Below are positions 18,860 through 28,220 of a stretch of 64,000 nt of DNA, piece after piece. Positions within the stretch are counted from its first letter, which is position 1, and each line of letters begins with the position of its first letter. The stretch lies in NCBI GenBank assembly GCA_046343015.1, contig JBKDOL010000041.1, positions 16,471 to 80,470 of the forward strand. Reading direction: 5' to 3'. The position numbers and the translations under genes are program-made. Below the pieces are notes generated by a model. The model was not told where the DNA came from. It did no database searches and saw only the letters and a list, made by a program, of their open reading frames with translations. The stretch comes from BJ22 sp021298375. GTDB taxonomy: Bacteria; Planctomycetota; Planctomycetia; Pirellulales; Pirellulaceae.

Positions 18860-21800
18860 TCAGGCCCGCTTGATCCCTGACCAGACCTTGGCAATCGTGT
18901 CGACTGCCTGATCAATTTGTTCCGGCCGATGCGCGGCCGTGATGAAGAATCGCACCCGGGCCTGTTCTTCCGGCACCGCCGGATGGAGGATCGGCTGGGC
19001 GTTGACCCCCGATCGATAGAGCCCTTCGGAGAGTGCCAACGCGCGAACCGAACTGCCGGTCAGCACCGGAATGATGGGCGAGTTCTGGCTCGGGCCGGTA
19101 TCCAATCCGGCCGCCTTGGCAAGGCCGAGAAATCTCGCCGAGTTGGCCTGCAAACGCTGCACCCGCTCGCTGCTGGCCCGCAACGACCGCAAGGCTCCCA
19201 GGGCAGCCCCGACGTTCGCGGGCGGAATCCCCGCGGCGAACACGTAGCCGGGTGTGGTGTACCGCAAATAATCGATCAGATTGGCGGAGCCACCCACGAA
19301 ACCACCGCAGCTGCCAAAGGACTTGCTGAGGGTTCCCATCCAGCACTCAACCTCTCGGCGGGAGACACCGTAAAACTCGCCGATGCCTCGCCCTGTCGCG
19401 CCCATAGTGCCGATCGAGTGCGCTTCGTCAACGTACAACCAGCACTTGTGACGCCGCTTGACTTCGACGAACTTCGGCAAGTCCGGATAATCGCCGTCCA
19501 TGCTGTAGAGCCCTTCGATCGCCACCAGTACGCGGCGGTAATCCCGTCGAATTTCTTTCAGCACGCGGTCCAGTTCCAGCCAATCATTGTGCTCGAATGC
19601 CCTTCTCCGGGCGCCCGACAATTCGGCTCCCTGGATGATGCTGTTGTGGGCCAAAGAGTCGTGCAGGATCAAGTCGCCGGGTCCGACCAAGTGGCCAATC
19701 ACCGACTCATTGGTTGCGTGTCCGCCGGGGAACGTGATGACATCCTCCACTCCCAGGAATTCAGACAACTCGCGTTCCAACTGCTTGTGGATCGTCTTCT
19801 CGCCCGATACCAGTCGACTTGCGGAAACGCTCGTGCCGAACTGGTCGATCGCCTGCTTGGCGGAATCCGAAACTTCGCGGGTCCCGGAAAGGCCAAGGTA
19901 GTTGTAACTGGAGAACGAGACCAACTCGCGGCCTTCAATTCGGGTAGTGTCGGCAATCACTCCTTCGTGCACCGAAAAGTACGGATTCCGCAATCCCGTG
20001 CGGGCAACCTGCTCCTTGGACCGCTGCAACCGGACGAACTCCGGTGTCTTTTCAAAAATGTAATACGACTCTGGCAAAGGACCGTCGCCGGAGGCGCTTT
20101 TCGGCGATTCCTCGCCGGGCAGCGTGGTCGACTTCAGTTGGGTGCCCAGGTGCCGCTCGATCGCCTCGGCGACTTCGGTGATCGTTTCAATTTCCTGCAG
20201 GACCTCATCCGGGAATCGCCCACCGTAAGCATTCTCCAAGTGCCGGGCTATTTCCATCCGCTCGAGCGAATCCAAGCCCAGATCGAGAACAATATTCGTC
20301 TGTGGAGTCAGATTCCGCGCCCGCTCGCGGCCAACGTGGCGGACATACTGCATCACGATCTCGACCGTGCTCCGCTGTCCTGCCGCTGCCGCGGTTGTCG
20401 CCTTCGATTGGGAACCCTCGCGGGACCCCGGACCAGCCGCGCCGTCCGCGCGCCAGCTCTTGAGAACCATCAGCTCATTCTGCAGATAAGCCTGACGGCA
20501 GGCGTGACGCTGAACCTTGCCGCTGGAGGTTTTGGGAACCGAGTTGGGCCGCACCAGCACAATCGCGTCAGGCGGAATCTCATGCTGCTCTGTCACCGTT
20601 CGCCGAACCGTTTCGATCAGCGGATCGAGGTCTGCCTCCGGGCCGCGCTCCACTTCGCAAACGACGATCAGGTGCTCGCGATCCCAATGCTCAACCGCAA
20701 AAGCCGCCGCGCCACCGGATCGAAGCCGATCGTGGGCTGACTCAGCCGTGGCCTCGATGTCCTGAGGGTACCGGTTGACGCCCCGGATGATGATCATGTC
20801 CTTGAGCCGGCCGGTCACAAACAACTCGCCCCGGTTGATGAAGCCCAAGTCGCCGGAGCGGAGGAAAAACTTGTCAGGGTACATCGCCAAGGTGGCACGG
20901 AACGTTCGCTGAGTCTCTTCCCGCTTGTTCCAGTAGCCCTTGCCAACACTCGGGCTGGAGATCCAAATTTCGCCGATCTCACCTTCCGGCAACGGATAGA
21001 ACTTCTCAGGATGGACAATCACCAGGGTCTCACCCTCGAGCACCCGCCCGCAACCGACCATCCGTTGCGCCCGCGACGAATCCTCTGGAACCTGAACCAC
21101 CTTGTGTTCGGTCAACTTCTGGCGGTCAAAGGTCCGAATGATCGGTTCCTCACCCTTGATTCCACCGGTCACAATCAAGGATGCCTCTGCCATCCCGTAA
21201 CAGGGATAATGAGCCGTATGGCGAAACCCATAGGGCTCAAACTTGCGGGAAAAAGCCTCCAGCGTGGAAGCTCGCACCGGTTCGGCGCCGTTGAAGGCCA
21301 AATCCCAGCAGCTCAGGTCCAAGCCCTCGCACTGCTCGTGGGTCACTTTTTCCGTGCAGAGCGCGAACGCGAAATTCGGCCCGCCACAGGTCGTAGCGCG
21401 AAAACGCGAAATGGTCTCCAACCAACGAACCGGCTTGGTCAAAAAGGCGATGGGCGACATCAGAGTGCTCGCCATTCCGACAAACATCGGGTTGAGAATT
21501 CCCCCGATCAGCCCCATGTCGTGATAGAACGGGAGCCAGTTGGCGCCCGAATCCTCGTAATTGACCTGGAATGCCGTGGAAATCATCCGACAATTGGCCA
21601 CCAGATTCTGCTGGGTCAAGACAACGCCCTTGGGCGAACCGGTCGAACCGGAGGTGTATTGAATCAGCCCGATATCCTGAGGATTGGAGGCTGGCTTGGT
21701 CCAGTCGTCCGCCCACTCGTTCCGTACCAGCTCGGTCGCGATCCAGGAAACCCGCCGCAGCGCGGGGGTGTCAGCCAACATCGGCTCCGAACGTCGAATG

Positions 21801-22228
21801 ACCTCATCGTTAGTCAAAATGGCCGCGGCCTGGGCATCTTCAGAAATCGCACTGATCCGGTTCATGTTCCGATTCCGCCGCGGCGGGTAGGCTGGAACAG
21901 GCACCACGCCCGCGTAATAACAGCCATACAGGGCCTCGACGAAGTCCAGCCCCGGCGGATACATCATCAAGGCCGACTTGCCCTGTAGACCTCGGGACAC
22001 CAGGTGCACCGCAATCGCCCGAGCCCGCTGGTCCAACTGGGCATAGGTCGTTTCGAAAATCTTGTCTTCAGTCCAGTCGATGAAACGGTACGCCAGATCG
22101 TCAGTCCGCGCGGCGGCCCAATACTGCAGCCGATCCAGAAACGTCGTTTCCGGCGGCGAATAAGGCCCCAGCAACTCGGTGATGGTCAACTGTGGCTGTT
22201 CTGTTTTGATTTCGTTTGGGGAAAGCAT
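18860..22228 (-). CDS. FAAL - acyl carrier protein - PLP-dependent oxoamine synthase fusion
   Basis: The 1122-aa protein has three parts. Residues of about 20-590 form a fatty acyl-AMP ligase (YTSGSTGSPKG near 191, YHDMGLIGG near 235, SGDLG near 458, PKTSSGKVQR near 565). Residues of about 617-695 form an acyl carrier domain with DLGLDSLE and phosphopantetheine Ser654. Residues of about 720-1122 form an alpha-oxoamine synthase (YVDEAHS near 932, GTLSKSFGSCGG with PLP Lys969). Expected chemistry: activation of a fatty acid, loading on the ACP, and decarboxylative condensation with an amino acid to give a long-chain aminoketone. TLSKSFGSCGG is closer to serine palmitoyltransferase than to BioF. 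The ATG at 22228 is preferred over 22405. Confidence 0.92.
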   Translation of the reverse strand: MLSPNEIKTEQPQLTITELLGPYSPPETTFLDRLQYWAAARTDDLAYRFIDWTEDKIFETTYAQLDQRARAIAVHLVSRGLQGKSALMMYPPGLDFVEALYGCYYAGVVPVPAYPPRRNRNMNRISAISEDAQAAAILTNDEVIRRSEPMLADTPALRRVSWIATELVRNEWADDWTKPASNPQDIGLIQYTSGSTGSPKGVVLTQQNLVANCRMISTAFQVNYEDSGANWLPFYHDMGLIGGILNPMFVGMASTLMSPIAFLTKPVRWLETISRFRATTCGGPNFAFALCTEKVTHEQCEGLDLSCWDLAFNGAEPVRASTLEAFSRKFEPYGFRHTAHYPCYGMAEASLIVTGGIKGEEPIIRTFDRQKLTEHKVVQVPEDSSRAQRMVGCGRVLEGETLVIVHPEKFYPLPEGEIGEIWISSPSVGKGYWNKREETQRTFRATLAMYPDKFFLRSGDLGFINRGELFVTGRLKDMIIIRGVNRYPQDIEATAESAHDRLRSGGAAAFAVEHWDREHLIVVCEVERGPEADLDPLIETVRRTVTEQHEIPPDAIVLVRPNSVPKTSSGKVQRHACRQAYLQNELMVLKSWRADGAAGPGSREGSQSKATTAAAAGQRSTVEIVMQYVRHVGRERARNLTPQTNIVLDLGLDSLERMEIARHLENAYGGRFPDEVLQEIETITEVAEAIERHLGTQLKSTTLPGEESPKSASGDGPLPESYYIFEKTPEFVRLQRSKEQVARTGLRNPYFSVHEGVIADTTRIEGRELVSFSSYNYLGLSGTREVSDSAKQAIDQFGTSVSASRLVSGEKTIHKQLERELSEFLGVEDVITFPGGHATNESVIGHLVGPGDLILHDSLAHNSIIQGAELSGARRRAFEHNDWLELDRVLKEIRRDYRRVLVAIEGLYSMDGDYPDLPKFVEVKRRHKCWLYVDEAHSIGTMGATGRGIGEFYGVSRREVECWMGTLSKSFGSCGGFVGGSANLIDYLRYTTPGYVFAAGIPPANVGAALGALRSLRASSERVQRLQANSARFLGLAKAAGLDTGPSQNSPIIPVLTGSSVRALALSEGLYRSGVNAQPILHPAVPEEQARVRFFITAAHRPEQIDQAVDTIAKVWSGIKRA

Positions 22229-22857
22229 CCCTTGGCAGGCTCCCTGTTCCTGTACACTGTCGAACCACGATGAAGCAAGCTGTTTGCAAGCCACCGGATG
22301 ACTTCGCAATCGATTTCCCGGTGCCGGGTTAGCTCCCAGTTCACGTTTTCCGATTCGGCTCAACAGCCTCCTCGCTGGTTCCACCTCAATCCCTACGATC
22401 GGCAATCCCTGCGATCGGCAATCCCTGCGATCGGCCAGTCGGACGATCAGCCATTTCGGCTATCGGCCAATTCTGCTGTCGGCTGTCCCTGCCATCGGCC
22501 CACTTTGGTGAGCGGTCAAGCCTCTCCCGGGCTCTGCAGGGTAGAACTCCGAGACCGAACTTCCAGGTGTCTTAATAACCCAAGCCAGCAGGACCAAATC
22601 ACAAAGCCCGATTGACCGCCGAGCGGTTTCAGGTCAAGTTCGCGATTATAACAGTTTCGCCCTTTCAGTTTCAGCCCATTTAACCCGCCTTCCCAGCCAT
22701 TCGTCCCCGGCAAAAGCGTTCAAATCGTCCGCCCGCCGTAAGTTTCCGGCCGCTCGACTCCCCCCTGACTCCCCCCTGACTCTCTCGCTCTGCCCCCGCT
22801 TCCCGACCGTCCCGGCAAAATCATCCGGAACCTAGCCCCGCATCCCCTCGAGAAACC
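22229..22857. other. Divergent spacer (629 bases)
   Basis: It separates the FAAL fusion (minus) from the thioesterase (plus) and should hold both promoters. Besides the 16-bp array at 22388-22499 there is a short C-rich duplication (CTCCCCCCTGA twice, about 22758-22780). No additional gene is supported. Confidence 0.6.
22388..22499. repeat. Degenerate 16-bp tandem array, seven units
   Basis: Units begin at 22388, 22404, 22420, 22436, 22452, 22468 and 22484, and six of the seven end in ATCGGC, ATCAGC or a close variant (the sixth ends in GTCGGC). The first three are almost identical (AATCCCTRCGATCGGC), and the later ones drift. Confidence 0.85.
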
Positions 22858-23205
22858 ATGGAAACATACAAGCTGGTCATGCCCGAGAATCTCAACCATT
22901 ACGGGATGCTCTTCGGTGGCTACATGCTCAAATGGGTCGATGAAATCGCCTGGGTCGCCGCGACGCTGGAGTACCCCAAACACCGCTTTGTCACGATTGG
23001 AATGGACAAAGTCGAATTCCGGCATGGCGTTAAACAGGGGACCATTCTGCGTTTTGAAGTCGTCAAGTCGCGACTGGGGACGACTTCGGTCAGTTACCTG
23101 GTCAATGTTTACCGCGACCCCGACAACAACCCCGAGAACTCCATTTTCACGACGACAGTCACAATGGTGAATGTCGATGACTTCGGCAACAAAGCTCCGA
23201 TTTAG
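22858..23205 (+). CDS. Acyl-CoA thioesterase, hotdog fold (YciA-like)
   Basis: The 115-aa protein has the single-hotdog pattern of cytosolic acyl-CoA hydrolases: VMPENLNHYGMLFGGYMLKWVDEIAW, where LFGGxMLxWxDE is the helix carrying the catalytic acidic residue, then VEFRHGVKQGTILRFEV. It hydrolyses acyl-CoA esters. It is slightly short for YciA. It lies opposite the FAAL fusion gene and could share its lipid theme, but that is only positional. The TsaC gene follows after 60 bases on the same strand. Confidence 0.88.
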   Translation: METYKLVMPENLNHYGMLFGGYMLKWVDEIAWVAATLEYPKHRFVTIGMDKVEFRHGVKQGTILRFEVVKSRLGTTSVSYLVNVYRDPDNNPENSIFTTTVTMVNVDDFGNKAPI

Positions 23206-23265
23206 CTCAAACCGAGCTCCCCTCCGTTTACCCTTTGGCCCCGCCCACGCTGCTCCTCACCCTCC

Positions 23266-24255
23266 ATGCTGATTGCGTCCGCAGACTTTGCCGCGATTAA
23301 ACTCGCCAGCCGCATCCTCGCTTCGGGCGGACTGGTTGCGATTCCGACTGAAACGGTCTACGGGCTCGCCGCATCTTTGTCCCAGCCAGTGGCACTGCAG
23401 CGGATTTATCAAGTCAAAGGGAGACCGAGCTCGCACCCGCTCATCGTGCATGTGGCCGAACTCAGCCAAGCCCTGCCCTTGGTCCAATCGTTTCCTGAAG
23501 CCGCTAAAAAATTGGCTGACGCTTTCTGGCCTGGTCCTTTGACCCTGGTGCTGCCGCGTTCCCATTCGGTTCCAGATTGCATTACCGCCGGTCACAGCAC
23601 CGTCGGCATTCGAATTCCCCAGCATCCAGTCGCGCTGCAATTACTCCGCGAACTGGGGTCTCCGATCGCGGCCCCTTCTGCCAATCGGTTCACTCAAGTC
23701 AGCCCGACGCGGGCCGCCCACGTGGCCGTCGACATTGGCCACGATTTGGAGCTGATCCTCGATGGGGGGCCTTGCGAGGTGGGGGTCGAATCAACCGTGC
23801 TCGACCTCTCCGGTCCGAAACCGATGCTGCTTCGCCCGGGTGGCATCAGCCGCGAGGCCCTCGAATTTGTCCTCGAGGCAACAGTTGCCGAGCCGGTCAG
23901 GGGAATTGCAAAGGCACCGAGCCCAGGGCAACACCATCTGCACTATTCCCCGCGGGCTGAAGTACGAATCGCAACCGCTGCCGAAATCTGGTCATCCGCA
24001 GCCTCACTAGCTCGCGCGGGCCGCCGCATCCGCGTTTTCACCGCTCAAAAACCGCCCCCCGACTGGCTGGCTCCCGCAACTTGCGACGCCTGGATTTGGC
24101 CGGCCGACCAGCAGGCGATCGCCCGGGATTTGTATGCCCGCTTCCGCCAAGCTGATACCGACCAGGTCGAAGTGCTGATCGTCGAACTCCCCGAACCAAC
24201 CGGACTCGGGTTGGCCTTGGCCGACCGCCTCCGCCGCGCCGCAGGACAAGGCTGA
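23266..24255 (+). CDS. tsaC: L-threonylcarbamoyladenylate synthase (Sua5/TsaC)
   Basis: This enzyme makes threonylcarbamoyl-AMP for the t6A37 modification of ANN-decoding tRNAs. GGLVAIPTETVYGLAA, QVKGRPSSHPLIVHV, the PLTLVLPRS loop and SANRFTQVSPTRA mark the YrdC/Sua5 domain (about residues 10-205). A C-terminal domain with HHLHYSPRAEV makes it the longer Sua5 type (329 aa). It is probably co-transcribed with the thioesterase. Its partner proteins TsaB, TsaD and TsaE are not in this window. Confidence 0.93.
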   Translation: MLIASADFAAIKLASRILASGGLVAIPTETVYGLAASLSQPVALQRIYQVKGRPSSHPLIVHVAELSQALPLVQSFPEAAKKLADAFWPGPLTLVLPRSHSVPDCITAGHSTVGIRIPQHPVALQLLRELGSPIAAPSANRFTQVSPTRAAHVAVDIGHDLELILDGGPCEVGVESTVLDLSGPKPMLLRPGGISREALEFVLEATVAEPVRGIAKAPSPGQHHLHYSPRAEVRIATAAEIWSSAASLARAGRRIRVFTAQKPPPDWLAPATCDAWIWPADQQAIARDLYARFRQADTDQVEVLIVELPEPTGLGLALADRLRRAAGQG

Positions 24256-24298
24256 CTTGGTCCCGCTTGTTCCGCCCGAGAACCGCGTCCCTCGCGTC

Positions 24299-25633
24299 TC
24301 AACCAAATAACTCCGAGACCACTCCTCCCTTGGAAAGTTCGGGGTTGCCAAACGCCTCAAGTTGATGCCCAAGGCCATGCGCGAGAGAAATCCAGAGGCG
24401 ATTGTGAGGCAAGTGGTCAAACTTCAGAGACCGCCCCATTTTGAATCCAGCCCCCTCTCCGATCATCACAAAGGGAATGTCATTGAGCGTGTGGGAATTC
24501 CCCTTTCCCAATTCGTTGGTCCAGATGATCGTCGTGTTGTCCAAGAGCATCCCTGAGCCATCCGGCTCGGGAGTCTCGGCCAAGCGTTGAGCCAATCGCG
24601 CGAATTGCTCAGCGTACCAGCGATTGATACGGACCAGTTTCTGCTGCGACTCAACTTTGTCATCCGGGTCATGCGAAAGCTCGTGATGCCCTTCTTCGAT
24701 TCCGAGGAATTTGAATCGGATGTTGCCCACCGAGCGATCGTACTGCAAAGTCGCCAAGCGACACTGGTCCGTTGCCAGCGCGGAGACCAACAGGTCTTGC
24801 TGCACCGCACTGAGTTGGGGATACTTCTCGGCCTCCAGCGGCACGTCGCAGTCGATTGCAGGCGGGGTCAACGCTTCGCTCTTCAACTCGTGCTCAAGCC
24901 GAAGTTCCGTTTCGCGAATCGCCTCGAGATGGGCGGCAAGCTGCTGTCGATCGGCCTGCGAGAGTTGCGGCTCGAGGCGTCGGATTTCGCCGCTGACCAA
25001 ATCGAGCACACTGCCCACGGCCTCCAGTTGTCGCCGGTCGCCGTACAATTTCCGGAATAGCTGACGAGGATCGCTGATCGGGGTCAGCGGCTGATTTGGC
25101 CCGGCATACACCCAGCGACTCCAGACATCCGCTCCGCCAGTGACCAGCACGCCGCACTCAAGCGAGCCAAATCGCGTCGCGTTTGCCGGGTCGGCTTGCC
25201 AGTAGCGACGAAGTTCCTGATCGATGGAGTGCCCCTGGGGCCAACCAGCGGGTGTGTTGCCGCCTCCCTGAATATTGCCTGGAAACAACTCGATGGCCGT
25301 CAACAGGCAACTCATCCCCCGCATGTGATCATCGCCATCGCCGCGAATTCGGTTATCGACTCCCTTCAGCACCAGCAAACGCTCACGAAACGGCTCCAGC
25401 GGTTGCAGAATTTCAGGCAATTGAAAATCCGGTCCCGAATTCTCTGGCCAAAATGCTGACTGAATCACGCCGTTGGGGCTGAACATCCAGATAATCCGTT
25501 GCCTCCTGCGGCGGGTCTCGCCCCGCGTCAGACTGGGTAACCATCCGACCAGCGCGGCGGCCGCGGCGGAAACTCCCCCCAACTGCATCCACTCGCGCCG
25601 ATTCCAACTGTCGAGGGTAATTCTCTTGCTCAT
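24299..25633 (-). CDS. DUF1552 domain protein, exported
   Basis: The 444-aa protein belongs to the planctomycete-typical DUF1552 family. A Tat-like signal (NRREWMQLGG, then an A-rich stretch) starts it. RIIWMFSPNGVIQSAFWP and LLVLKGVDNRIRGDGDDHMRGMSCLLTA are characteristic, and HTLNDIPFVMIGEGAGF lies near the C-terminus. It starts three bases after the stop of the DUF1592 gene, so the two are one unit. The function is unknown; the family is related to the DUF1501 alkaline-phosphatase-like group. Confidence 0.93.
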   Translation of the reverse strand: MSKRITLDSWNRREWMQLGGVSAAAAALVGWLPSLTRGETRRRRQRIIWMFSPNGVIQSAFWPENSGPDFQLPEILQPLEPFRERLLVLKGVDNRIRGDGDDHMRGMSCLLTAIELFPGNIQGGGNTPAGWPQGHSIDQELRRYWQADPANATRFGSLECGVLVTGGADVWSRWVYAGPNQPLTPISDPRQLFRKLYGDRRQLEAVGSVLDLVSGEIRRLEPQLSQADRQQLAAHLEAIRETELRLEHELKSEALTPPAIDCDVPLEAEKYPQLSAVQQDLLVSALATDQCRLATLQYDRSVGNIRFKFLGIEEGHHELSHDPDDKVESQQKLVRINRWYAEQFARLAQRLAETPEPDGSGMLLDNTTIIWTNELGKGNSHTLNDIPFVMIGEGAGFKMGRSLKFDHLPHNRLWISLAHGLGHQLEAFGNPELSKGGVVSELFG

Positions 25634-25636
25634 GAC

Positions 25637-28015
25637 CTATTCCCCTCCCTCGCTGGTTTCCTTCGGCTCAGCACCCGATTCGATTGCGGTGCGCAGGGCG
25701 ATCGACACGATCAGTTTTCGCATGTTGAACTCGCTGGCGATGAATTCGTCCGTCAGCTGATCCAGCAACTCCATGGAATATCCCTCGGGTGGCTGCTGGA
25801 CCGCATGCTGAAAGACCGCTCGCACAAAATGCCGGTGGGTCTCACGCTGGCTCACCAAGTACTCCGCTAAATCCCGCGCGCCATTGAGCTGAACTTGCTC
25901 CCGCCCCGGCAGGGCAACAATGACTTGAGCATCGATCGGGCGACCTCGATCCAAGTCCCGCCGCCGCCCGATCGCATCGTATTTCTCCAGCGCGAAGCCG
26001 AAGGGATTGATGGTCTGGTGACATCCCATGCAGTTGTCAGGACGCGTCTGCAATTCAACTCGCTCGCGCGTCGTCAACTCTCCAGTCGAGTCCTCCGCCA
26101 GGGGCTCGACCGCTACCGGCGGCGGTTTCAAAGCCAAGCCCAGAATCTTCCGGGTGATAAACACCCCGCGGTGAATGGGCGAAGTGGAACGGAAATACGC
26201 CAACTGGCTCAACATCAGCGGATGCGTCAGGAGCCCCGCCCGATCGTCGCCGTCCAGAATAAATTTCTGAAACTCATCCGGCGTGGGAACGTCGGAGCGA
26301 CTGGCTTCGCCCTCCCCTGGCCCGACCAATGAGGGCGCATAGACGGCCTTCATTCGCTCATTCATCCAGAGTTCGTTTGCCAGCAGCAGCCTGCGAAAAT
26401 CAGCTTCAGGACTCGCCCAGACATCTTCGACGAAACGCCAGACCGACTCTTGCAAATCATCCAGCAAGACCTCATCAAACTCGGCAAACGCCTCCTTGTC
26501 CTTGCTGATATCAGCTGCTTCTTCCAAGCCGAGCCAATCCGCGAAAAAACGTTGCCATTTGGCCCGACCAGCAGGGGACTCCAGCAGCCCTTCAGCTAAC
26601 CGGACCTGCTGCTCCTGCCTGCCCGTGGCTCCGCTTTTCCGGGAACTCCCAGCCCTTTCGAAATTCCAACTATCCGTCAGGGCCAACGCCATCCGCTCAG
26701 CCGTTTGCTGCTCCTCGGAGACCGTTCGCTCCACGCCTCGGTAGAGAAACCAGGGCGATTTGAGAATCGCCAAAAGACTGATTCGAACTCCCTCCTCGGG
26801 CGAACGACCGGAAAACAGCGCGTCGACGTACCGTTCGCGTTCGGCTGGCTCGAGAGGACGGCGGAATGCTGCCTCAGCAAACCGCAGACAAAAGGCCCGG
26901 CACTTCCCGGCAAACTCGGCTGCATCCGGCTGGGCACCGACAAAGCCGGGCAAGCGGGCCAAGATCCGGTCTCCCACTTCCCAAGCGGCTTGCGTCGTCG
27001 CCTCTTCCCACTCCGGCGTGAAAAGCGACCCGCGCTCAAACCCCAAACTGTAGTCGTCTGCCGGGAACGGTGTCTGCACCAACAACGTTGGCTTGACCAT
27101 CTCTGACTTCAGCGAGTGCGAAGAGACAACCTCCGGCAACCTCCGCGGGCGGCGCCATAGCCACTGAATCGAAAAGTTCGGGTCTTTGACCTTTAAAGCT
27201 TCCACTCGAACTGGGTACCAGCGCCCGCCGACTAGCCGCAGTTTGGCCGACTTCTCTGGTTCGTCGCGAGTTGCCACCCAACTGTCGAGCAACGGTTCAT
27301 CCTGCCGGTTGACAAACAGACGATAGCCGTTGGGCGAGCGAACCAGCCACTCATACTCCCCCGTCTCGGGAATGAACACCGAGCCGCTCCACTGAATGCA
27401 GAATTCCTCGCTCCCCGTTTTCTCTCCCAGCGGCCCGTGCGATTGCCAATCAAAGTCAATTCGAGGGTCAATTTGCTCGGCAACGCGTTTGTCCTGCTTG
27501 TATTCGCGTCCATCAAAGTACTTGGCTTTCAGCCCAAGTTCGCCGGCCGGTTCCGACCCGCCCAGCAGAGCCTCCCCCAAATCGGCAACTGCCAACTGGT
27601 ACTGATTCGCTGTCAAGTGTTGGAGTACGCGGCGGGCCGGTTGCTGATCGTCGCCGCTGACCAGGATCCGCTGCAACAAAAACTCGGCCACGGCCCGGGC
27701 ATCCTCGCCAACGCATTTACCGGGGTCGTCCTCGGGCATTGTCTGCTCAATCAGTGAGGCCAACTCCTCGACTGTGTTTGGCCCGGAGAGCCGGTGCTCG
27801 TACTTTCCTTCAATTCCCTCGCCTTGGCCCCCATGACAGGCGATGCACTGCTCTTCCCAGATTGCGGCGCCCCGTGACGATGGGCTGGTTAACTCCTGTC
27901 CCCAAAGGCAGCCGACTTCGCAGGCCAAGCGATCGAGCAAAGCCAAGCTCAAGAGAAACATCGCCCAAGTCGAAATGCGTGCCGGGCTCAGGGAAGATTC
28001 GTTTTTCGGCTTCAT
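25637..28015 (-). CDS. DUF1592 domain c-type cytochrome protein with PA14-like domain
   Basis: The 792-aa exported protein opens with a signal peptide and a haem c site CIACHG near residue 57. A PA14-like segment (PETGEYEWLVRSPNGYRLFVN, about 215-300) is followed by the DUF1592 and DUF1588 regions. These include a second haem-type site CMGCH near residue 660, within DNCMGCHQTINPFGFALE. The C-terminal DUF1585 contains the SEFNMRKLIVSIA segment. Such proteins are encoded with DUF1552 proteins, as here. They are proposed to act in periplasmic redox or polymer degradation, but no activity is established. Confidence 0.93.
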   Translation of the reverse strand: MKPKNESSLSPARISTWAMFLLSLALLDRLACEVGCLWGQELTSPSSRGAAIWEEQCIACHGGQGEGIEGKYEHRLSGPNTVEELASLIEQTMPEDDPGKCVGEDARAVAEFLLQRILVSGDDQQPARRVLQHLTANQYQLAVADLGEALLGGSEPAGELGLKAKYFDGREYKQDKRVAEQIDPRIDFDWQSHGPLGEKTGSEEFCIQWSGSVFIPETGEYEWLVRSPNGYRLFVNRQDEPLLDSWVATRDEPEKSAKLRLVGGRWYPVRVEALKVKDPNFSIQWLWRRPRRLPEVVSSHSLKSEMVKPTLLVQTPFPADDYSLGFERGSLFTPEWEEATTQAAWEVGDRILARLPGFVGAQPDAAEFAGKCRAFCLRFAEAAFRRPLEPAERERYVDALFSGRSPEEGVRISLLAILKSPWFLYRGVERTVSEEQQTAERMALALTDSWNFERAGSSRKSGATGRQEQQVRLAEGLLESPAGRAKWQRFFADWLGLEEAADISKDKEAFAEFDEVLLDDLQESVWRFVEDVWASPEADFRRLLLANELWMNERMKAVYAPSLVGPGEGEASRSDVPTPDEFQKFILDGDDRAGLLTHPLMLSQLAYFRSTSPIHRGVFITRKILGLALKPPPVAVEPLAEDSTGELTTRERVELQTRPDNCMGCHQTINPFGFALEKYDAIGRRRDLDRGRPIDAQVIVALPGREQVQLNGARDLAEYLVSQRETHRHFVRAVFQHAVQQPPEGYSMELLDQLTDEFIASEFNMRKLIVSIALRTAIESGAEPKETSEGGE

Positions 28016-28220
28016 TTACAACCGCTTTCCTCAATCGGCAGTCAGGACCACCCGTTCTGCACCATCGTTGGCGTCGCCACTCCCGCCTCGCTACATTATG
28101 AGCGATCCACTCTCAACGATCCACAACGCAAAACGGATCAGCTCCCGCCGCTGCACGATTCCCTTCGGCACCGTGTTGGTGGAAAATCACGGTTATAAAA
28201 AATCACGGTGACAGAAAATC

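Noticed and set aside
18917..20740. Plus-strand open frame of 607 codons
   Set aside because: Antisense shadow of the FAAL-ACP-oxoamine synthase gene.
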